Positions 59,152 through 64,000 of a stretch of DNA of 64,000 nucleotides are shown piece by piece. Position 1 is the first letter of the stretch. Each line of letters opens with the position of its first letter. Made by a program: the position numbers and the translations under genes. The notes below the pieces were generated by a model. It had not been told where the DNA came from and searched no databases. It worked only from the letters and a program-made list of their open reading frames with translations. Source of the stretch: Eremothecium cymbalariae DBVPG#7215 (lineage: Eukaryota; Ascomycota; Saccharomycetes; Saccharomycetales; Saccharomycetaceae); NCBI RefSeq assembly GCF_000235365.1, contig NC_016453.1, positions 868,001 through 932,000 on the forward strand, read 5' to 3'.

Positions 59152-59233
59152 GGCAACATGGCCGAGCGGTTAAGGCGAAAGATTAGAAATCTTTTGGGCT
59201 CTGCCCGCGCAGGTTCGAGTCCTGCTGTTGTCG
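59152..59233 (+). tRNA. tRNA-Ser(AGA)
   Basis: An 82-nt class II tRNA starting GGCAACATGGCCGAG, with anticodon AGA at 59185-59187, a variable arm (GGGCTCTGCCC), and T arm GCAGGTTCGAGTCCTGC. It ends in discriminator G at 59233. It has a T7 terminator immediately after. No intron. Confidence 0.98.
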
Positions 59234-59414
59234 TTTTTTTTCATTTTCCTACTTATATAGGATATATATACATCTGGCATATATACATCTCTATCGCTGT
59301 AAAGTGCTTTTTACTTTTATATAGTATTTTTGTATTGTATGTATATTATTTGTATATTTATGTAATAAAATTAAATAACCAAGCAGTTTTATTTAAAGCG
59401 CAATCGATAATTTC

Positions 59415-60686
59415 TTAATTCTTTTTCCAATTAGCGATTATTTCATCCAATGTTTCTAACGTCTCCTGTGGAGAGGAAATCCATACTGTGCATCCTGATA
59501 GTCGAGCCTTGAAGTCGTTAGCTGAACCAACCGGGGCAAATTGATCGCCAATGTGCAGGGATTCATTGGGTTTGATTGGATTTAGCGGATCATTAAAATA
59601 CTGCAGTGACTGTATGCCCAAATCTTTGCCGCCAATATCGCACCAAACATCGCTTCCACCATCGAAGCAACTGTATTTGATTCTTTGTGCGGGTGGGAAT
59701 GCATCAAGATGGGTTTTGACGGATAAAACCAATTCTTCGAGAGATTCACGGAGTATTGTAACTCTGACGAACTCCTGCAATTCTGGATCCCAGCGTTGTC
59801 CAGGAACAATGCCTACTGCTCTATTCTTACGAATAATTGTAGTTTCTGGAGGAAGCTTCAAAGATTGCTTTAGTTTCTTAAACGTAGTCTCAGCGAGATC
59901 TAAAGTGGCCTTGATATCTTCATGGCCCCATCCGTGTAGTTCCTGCGGCATCCAATCATATTCAGAAACTTTTTTGAACTTAGCCCTACTATTTTCCTCA
60001 TCGTATTGAAATAAGAAATTGGACTCCCCCCCCATGACGCATAATCTCTTCTTCACCTCCAGCGACAGATGCGGAGACTGCTCTAATTCCTTAATCAACC
60101 CTACTAGCCTCTGCTCATAATTTTCAGAATCATCATACCCTGCTGCAGTTACAATACCAATGTATAATCCCATTTCTAAGAGGCGAATTAGCCGTGTAAC
60201 AATCTTGGCCTTTGGTGCCAAGGATCCTCCATCCTCATATATAGTAACATCACCATCAAAAGTGAGCATTCTTAACTCACCGGACCTAGCCACCTGCAAT
60301 ATTTGAGCTGTATTCAAAATTTGTCTTATATCATTAAATGACGGGGACACAAGAGTTCTTGCACTAATAGCACGCTTCTCATCTTGTTGCAAGAAAGCTT
60401 CTGCAAGTGGCAATGGAGTAAAAAAACGCCCAATACTAGGAACTAATCTGTCTAACCTAGAAATATGCAGACCATGGGTCAAAGATTCATCAGAGTCTAT
60501 CTTTCGCTTCTCCTCAATCAAGTTCTCTATATCGATAAAGACGTTCTTATATTTTTCTCGAGCTGTGCTGGCTGCTGTTACGGAATGCAGAACAAATGGC
60601 ACCGCTAAAAGGCCCTTTATCCAGTCAATGAATTGGTCCTTTCTGTGAGTCTTGAGATGGTACTCTACACGGTACCTGCTTGACAT
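59415..60686 (-). CDS. ISN1: ISN1, IMP-specific 5'-nucleotidase
   Basis: Hydrolyses IMP to inosine in purine salvage balance. The 423-residue product starts MSSRYRVEYHLKTHRKDQF, almost the S. cerevisiae start. The HAD-type nucleophile motif is FDGDVTIYEDGG (about 150), later GGSDVWCDIGGKDLG and LHIGDQFAPVGSANDFKARL. Family length is about 450. I chose ATG 60686; an in-frame ATG eight codons upstream at 60710 would add MKGVQGNN without family support. ISN1 is YOR155C. Its stop is 181 bases from the tRNA-Ser 3' end. Confidence 0.96.
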   Translation of the reverse strand: MSSRYRVEYHLKTHRKDQFIDWIKGLLAVPFVLHSVTAASTAREKYKNVFIDIENLIEEKRKIDSDESLTHGLHISRLDRLVPSIGRFFTPLPLAEAFLQQDEKRAISARTLVSPSFNDIRQILNTAQILQVARSGELRMLTFDGDVTIYEDGGSLAPKAKIVTRLIRLLEMGLYIGIVTAAGYDDSENYEQRLVGLIKELEQSPHLSLEVKKRLCVMGGESNFLFQYDEENSRAKFKKVSEYDWMPQELHGWGHEDIKATLDLAETTFKKLKQSLKLPPETTIIRKNRAVGIVPGQRWDPELQEFVRVTILRESLEELVLSVKTHLDAFPPAQRIKYSCFDGGSDVWCDIGGKDLGIQSLQYFNDPLNPIKPNESLHIGDQFAPVGSANDFKARLSGCTVWISSPQETLETLDEIIANWKKN

Positions 60687-61401
60687 ATTGTTTCCCTGTA
60701 CACCTTTCACTAGGAACTCAAACGTGTAATACCAAGATTCTACCGTTAGGGAATGAAGTTAACAATGGTTTAATACACCGCTTGTTGAACTACCCATGGG
60801 TAGCCGAAGATACTCAACTTTAAAAAATCAAGATCATATCATGTGCGCTTATTTAATCATCTACTGTGACTTGCTGATATAAGCAAAGAAATGTTTGCTC
60901 GAGCAAGGCGTTAATAAGAATTGTCTACGTAATGCGCCAACTCACGTTGAAGCGATGCCTCGAAAAACCATTTTAGTAGAATAGGCTGTGTGTAGTAGTA
61001 GCCTTGGAATTTTCAAATGTGGCCATGGAACTGAACTATGCTCTGAGGCGACATAGTGTGCATCTAATGTTATCAGAGGCCGGGGTTACTTGTACATGGA
61101 TTGATTGTCCAGGATTGTCCAGTAGGGCCAATCCGTTGGTCTCCCTTATAACTGCGGTGTTGAAATTTTAAATATTGGTTTATATATGGGCACCCCTTTT
61201 TTGCTACAACTTGTATCATTTCGTAACTCTGCGTTTGCTACGAACTATTCTTGATCCGGGCATAGTAATTTATATTTATTTATACATATATATATAAATA
61301 TATGCAGGCAGCAGAAAACGATAATGTTGTCACTTTTTTGCAGAGTAAGTGATACAAAAGATACGACCAATACTAGGGAGTTAGTGGAGTTAGTATAAGA
61401 C
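60687..61401. other. ISN1-PNS1 divergent region
   Basis: About 715 bases between divergent starts. A direct repeat GATTGTCCAG occurs twice in tandem at about 61103-61122. A TA-rich stretch at about 61265-61302 precedes PNS1. No ORF or RNA gene is seen. Confidence 0.35.
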
Positions 61402-63000
61402 ATGTACGGCAAAACAGATGGAGGGCCACCTGCGTATACTCCTCACTCTGGTGAGCCGCAACGGCCAGGACAATATCAGGGACAACCACAGCAGCAATAT
61501 CAATTTAGACAGGACCAGTACTATGACTTAGACCATCCAGGTCCAGGAGCTCCAATTGGAGGTGACAGCTTTGAAGAAAAGTTTCCCACGGAGGCAAATA
61601 ATAAGTTGAAGTTTAATGACTGGCCATTTACTATTGTTTTTCTTCTAACAGTGTTTGCGTTCGTTGCACTTGCATCTATCACGTTGCGTTCTTGGTCACA
61701 GACATACTCACAAACAGGATCAGGCATTTATGATGGATCTGACACTGGTACTCTCAATACGAACTCTGCTATAATGCTGATTTTATCTTGTTTAATTGCG
61801 CTAGCATTTGCAGTACTAGGGTTTGTGCTGGCTGGAATGTTTACTAAAGCGTTCATTTATTTGGGTATGGTTGTAAATATTGTTTCAGGGTTATGTACAG
61901 CTATGGCATTCTTTGCAATGAAGTATTGGTCCGGAGGTATCATTTTCTTGCTGTTGACACTGTTTACAGCGTTCTGTTTCTGGTCTATGAGGTCGAGAAT
62001 CCCCTTAAGCGTGGCCATACTAAAAACAGTTATGTCTGTTATGAAGAAGTATCCTCAAACATGGATCGTTTCTTTACTTGGTACTATAGTGGCAGGAGCA
62101 TTTTCCGTGCTCTTCTCTGCAGTTATTGTGGCAACTTACATAAAGTACGACCCTGAGTCAAACAATGAAGGATGCAACGTTAGTGGTGGTGGATGTTCTC
62201 GCGGTAAACTAATTGGTATGCTAGTTCTGGTATTCTTCTGTGGGTTTTACATTTCAGAAGTTATTAGGAATGTGATTCATTGTACTGTTTCGGGTATTTA
62301 TGGAAGTTGGTACTATTTTGGTAAGTCTGATCAAGGTATGCCACGCTGGCCAGCATTCGGTGCTTTTAAGAGAGCCATGACTACTTCTTTCGGCTCTATC
62401 TGTTTTGGTTCTCTTATTGTTTCTCTAATCCAACTAGTGAGGCAACTAATTAATATGATCAGAAGTGGTCTTGTTTCTGGCTTGGCTGACAGTGGTTGGA
62501 GTCAGTGCTTATGGATGATTGCAGATATGATTATCGGAACGTTCGAATGGTTGGTTGAATACTTCAACCATTATGCTTACTCTTTTATTGCCTTGTATGG
62601 TAAGCCATATATTCGTGCAGCCAAGGAAACATGGCACATGATAAGAGAGAAGGGTATCGACGCTTTGATAAACGACAACTTAATCAACCTGGCACTTGGT
62701 TTCTACACTCTATTTGTGGGCTATATGACCTCTTTCTTTGCGTATCTGTTCTTGAGATTTACGAAGCCAAAGTACAACTCCGATGGCAATTTCAATGCAG
62801 TATTGATGGCATTCTCTTTCATAATCGCAATGCAAGTCACTCACATCGCTACTGAAACTATACGGTCTGGTACTGCAACTTTCTTCGTTGCTTTAGGTAA
62901 CGACCCTGAAATCTTCCGTGTTTCCTATCCTCAGAGATTTGATGAAATATTCAGAGCATATCCCGGTGTACTAAACAAGCTATCTCATCAACATGTCTAA
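61402..63000 (+). CDS. PNS1: PNS1, choline transporter-like membrane protein
   Basis: Member of the CTL/SLC44 family in the plasma membrane; its substrate in yeast is not settled. The 532-residue product (S. cerevisiae 539) has a soluble N-terminus rich in Pro, Gly and Gln (about 1-70), then about ten hydrophobic segments. The second half has the family region RMPRWPAFGAFKRAMTTSFGS-like sequence, FNHYAYSFIALYGKPYIRAAK and ATFFVALGNDPEIF. The C-terminus ends HQHV. ISN1 and PNS1 (YOR155C and YOR161C) are close but not adjacent in S. cerevisiae. Confidence 0.94.
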   Translation: MYGKTDGGPPAYTPHSGEPQRPGQYQGQPQQQYQFRQDQYYDLDHPGPGAPIGGDSFEEKFPTEANNKLKFNDWPFTIVFLLTVFAFVALASITLRSWSQTYSQTGSGIYDGSDTGTLNTNSAIMLILSCLIALAFAVLGFVLAGMFTKAFIYLGMVVNIVSGLCTAMAFFAMKYWSGGIIFLLLTLFTAFCFWSMRSRIPLSVAILKTVMSVMKKYPQTWIVSLLGTIVAGAFSVLFSAVIVATYIKYDPESNNEGCNVSGGGCSRGKLIGMLVLVFFCGFYISEVIRNVIHCTVSGIYGSWYYFGKSDQGMPRWPAFGAFKRAMTTSFGSICFGSLIVSLIQLVRQLINMIRSGLVSGLADSGWSQCLWMIADMIIGTFEWLVEYFNHYAYSFIALYGKPYIRAAKETWHMIREKGIDALINDNLINLALGFYTLFVGYMTSFFAYLFLRFTKPKYNSDGNFNAVLMAFSFIIAMQVTHIATETIRSGTATFFVALGNDPEIFRVSYPQRFDEIFRAYPGVLNKLSHQHV

Positions 63001-63417
63001 GGATTATAAATGCAGCTTTATGTTCTCCTATAATAATGTCTTAATAGTTATCAAAAAATAATCGCTGTGATTTAATGATAGCATAGGTTTACTCAGTTCT
63101 TCAGAGAGATCTCCTGAGATACAAAGAGGTTGAAGAAGGCAGTTCTTGAACATTAAACGGGCTAGAATATGTTATAGAATTACAACCCAGTTGTATTATT
63201 TATTGCCTGAGCATTAAATTCTAACTCTTATTTTTTACTATATTTAACCTCTACAGTAGGCGCTTTATACTTACAATCTATACCCTTTAATGAAAGTAAC
63301 TTTCAGCGGATAATAGATGTATAAAATCACGCCATCTATCTATATAGATACATTTAATGTTCTTGCTATCTTATGAAATGAGAACCAGGGAAATTAGTTC
63401 TGTTATATGCTCGAAAA
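63001..63417. other. PNS1 downstream region
   Basis: About 417 AT-rich bases between tandem genes. Nothing is recognised. Confidence 0.3.
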
Positions 63418-63885
63418 ATGAAGCATATTGATGAGTTTCCAGTAGAGATTAAGCAGCTTTTACTAAAATATGCACCGGAACTAAGTTCGGCATCCAGAGA
63501 ATATTATGTTTTACTAAATAGACGGCAGCCTTACAAATTATCACCCATTGAAATGCTTCCAATTTCTATAAAGCTAAGAATATTATGGTTTGCGTCTGAT
63601 ATGCGGTTTGCTTCAAGGGAATGGTATTGTCTGCATAATGAACTTTATAGAAAAAAATGTAAGCAGCTCGAAACAGATCGTTGGACCTTTAGACACTTAA
63701 CAATAGCAAGACAAGTCCAACATTGTTGTCCTGGCTTTGAGCCTCTGCGTCGTCTATGTTGTCAGCACTATAGAAGAGCTTCCACGTGTTGCGATGCTAA
63801 TGAAATAGTGTCAGTGTTACCATACGTATCTGACTCGTGGTATTATATTTATAAAAACCTACAAGATTGTGTGTCAACATGTTGA
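63418..63885 (+). CDS. Unrecognised ORF with two F-box-like units
   Basis: A 155-residue frame from ATG 63418 to TGA 63883-63885. The N-terminal part holds two similar units of about 35 residues: residues 5-35 (FPVEIKQLLLKYAPELSSAS) and 43-75 (LPISIKLRILWFASDMRFAS), each followed by REYY or REWY and L-N. They resemble degenerate F-box helices. The rest is Cys- and His-rich (QHCCPGFEPLRRLCCQHY). A second TGA follows immediately, and the same frame reopens at ATG 63889. I do not know the gene. It may be intact and small, or the N-terminal part of a longer broken gene. Confidence 0.5.
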   Translation: MKHIDEFPVEIKQLLLKYAPELSSASREYYVLLNRRQPYKLSPIEMLPISIKLRILWFASDMRFASREWYCLHNELYRKKCKQLETDRWTFRHLTIARQVQHCCPGFEPLRRLCCQHYRRASTCCDANEIVSVLPYVSDSWYYIYKNLQDCVSTC

Positions 63886-63888
63886 TGA

Positions 63889-64000
63889 ATGTTTTGCAGA
63901 CTGTTGAACATCCATGTAGTATCGTTGTTGCTAAGCAGCTGGGATTATAGGTATTTCTTTGAAGAAATGGATAGCAGTATAGCTACGTTTGATTGGGATT
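63889..64000 (+). CDS. Partial frame running off the right edge
   Basis: After the tandem TGA TGA that ends the preceding ORF, the same frame has ATG at 63889 and stays open to the window end (37 codons visible, containing LLSSWDYRYFFEEMDSSIA). It is protein-like. It could be the rest of the preceding gene after an interruption, or the start of a separate gene. Confidence 0.3.
   Translation, partial: MFCRLLNIHVVSLLLSSWDYRYFFEEMDSSIATFDWD

Overview
The window is chromosomal DNA of a budding yeast of the family Saccharomycetaceae. Nearly every long reading frame has a recognisable Saccharomyces cerevisiae counterpart, introns are rare and use GTATGT / TACTAAC / CAG signals, and four nuclear tRNA genes are present. 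Gene order interleaves neighbours that lie on different chromosomes in S. cerevisiae: YOR112W, YNL112W, YNL113W, YOR113W, YOR115C, YHR114W, YNL115C, then YHR115C/YNL116W, YNL117W; and later YMR052W, YMR053C/YKL072W, YMR054W, YKL073W. This is expected of a lineage that did not share the whole-genome duplication (Kluyveromyces, Lachancea, Zygosaccharomyces or Torulaspora type). I cannot name the species.

Layout. 0-18 kb: the 3' end of CEX1, DBP2 with a long 3'-proximal intron, RPC19, AZF1, a decayed gene, TRS33, BZZ1, a membrane alpha/beta-hydrolase (YNL115C type), a DMA1/DMA2-type FHA-RING ligase and malate synthase. 18-22.7 kb: RPC17, tRNA-Lys(CUU), a CRH1-type cell-wall transglycosylase, intron-bearing tRNA-Trp(CCA) and a solo LTR. 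22.7-31.3 kb: FAR3, STB2/STB6, STV1, LHS1. 31.7-47.8 kb: an ankyrin-DIL protein, HSL7, CKS1, MEC1 (interrupted by a one-base frameshift at an A7 run) and NVJ2. 47.8-57 kb: a 2.2-kb gene-poor stretch with one candidate micro-ORF, a spliced gene of unknown function, TWF1, ASR1, RDS3, SYT1. 57.3-59.2 kb: tRNA-Val(AAC), three LTR copies surrounding a broken secretory-type ORF, and tRNA-Ser(AGA). 59.4-64 kb: ISN1, PNS1 and an unrecognised F-box-like ORF followed by another frame running off the end.

The genes are mostly independent housekeeping and regulatory functions. HSL7, CKS1 and MEC1 all serve cell-cycle or checkpoint control and sit side by side as in S. cerevisiae. RPC19 and RPC17 are RNA polymerase subunits. 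I found no CRISPR, prokaryotic-type operon or viral genome. The least explained items are the MEC1 frameshift at a slippery-type heptamer, the decayed gene between AZF1 and TRS33, the micro-ORF at 49.3 kb, the two-nucleotide-precise 5' intron at 49.96 kb, the LTR-nested secretory ORF at 58.3 kb, and the double-UGA interruption near the right edge.
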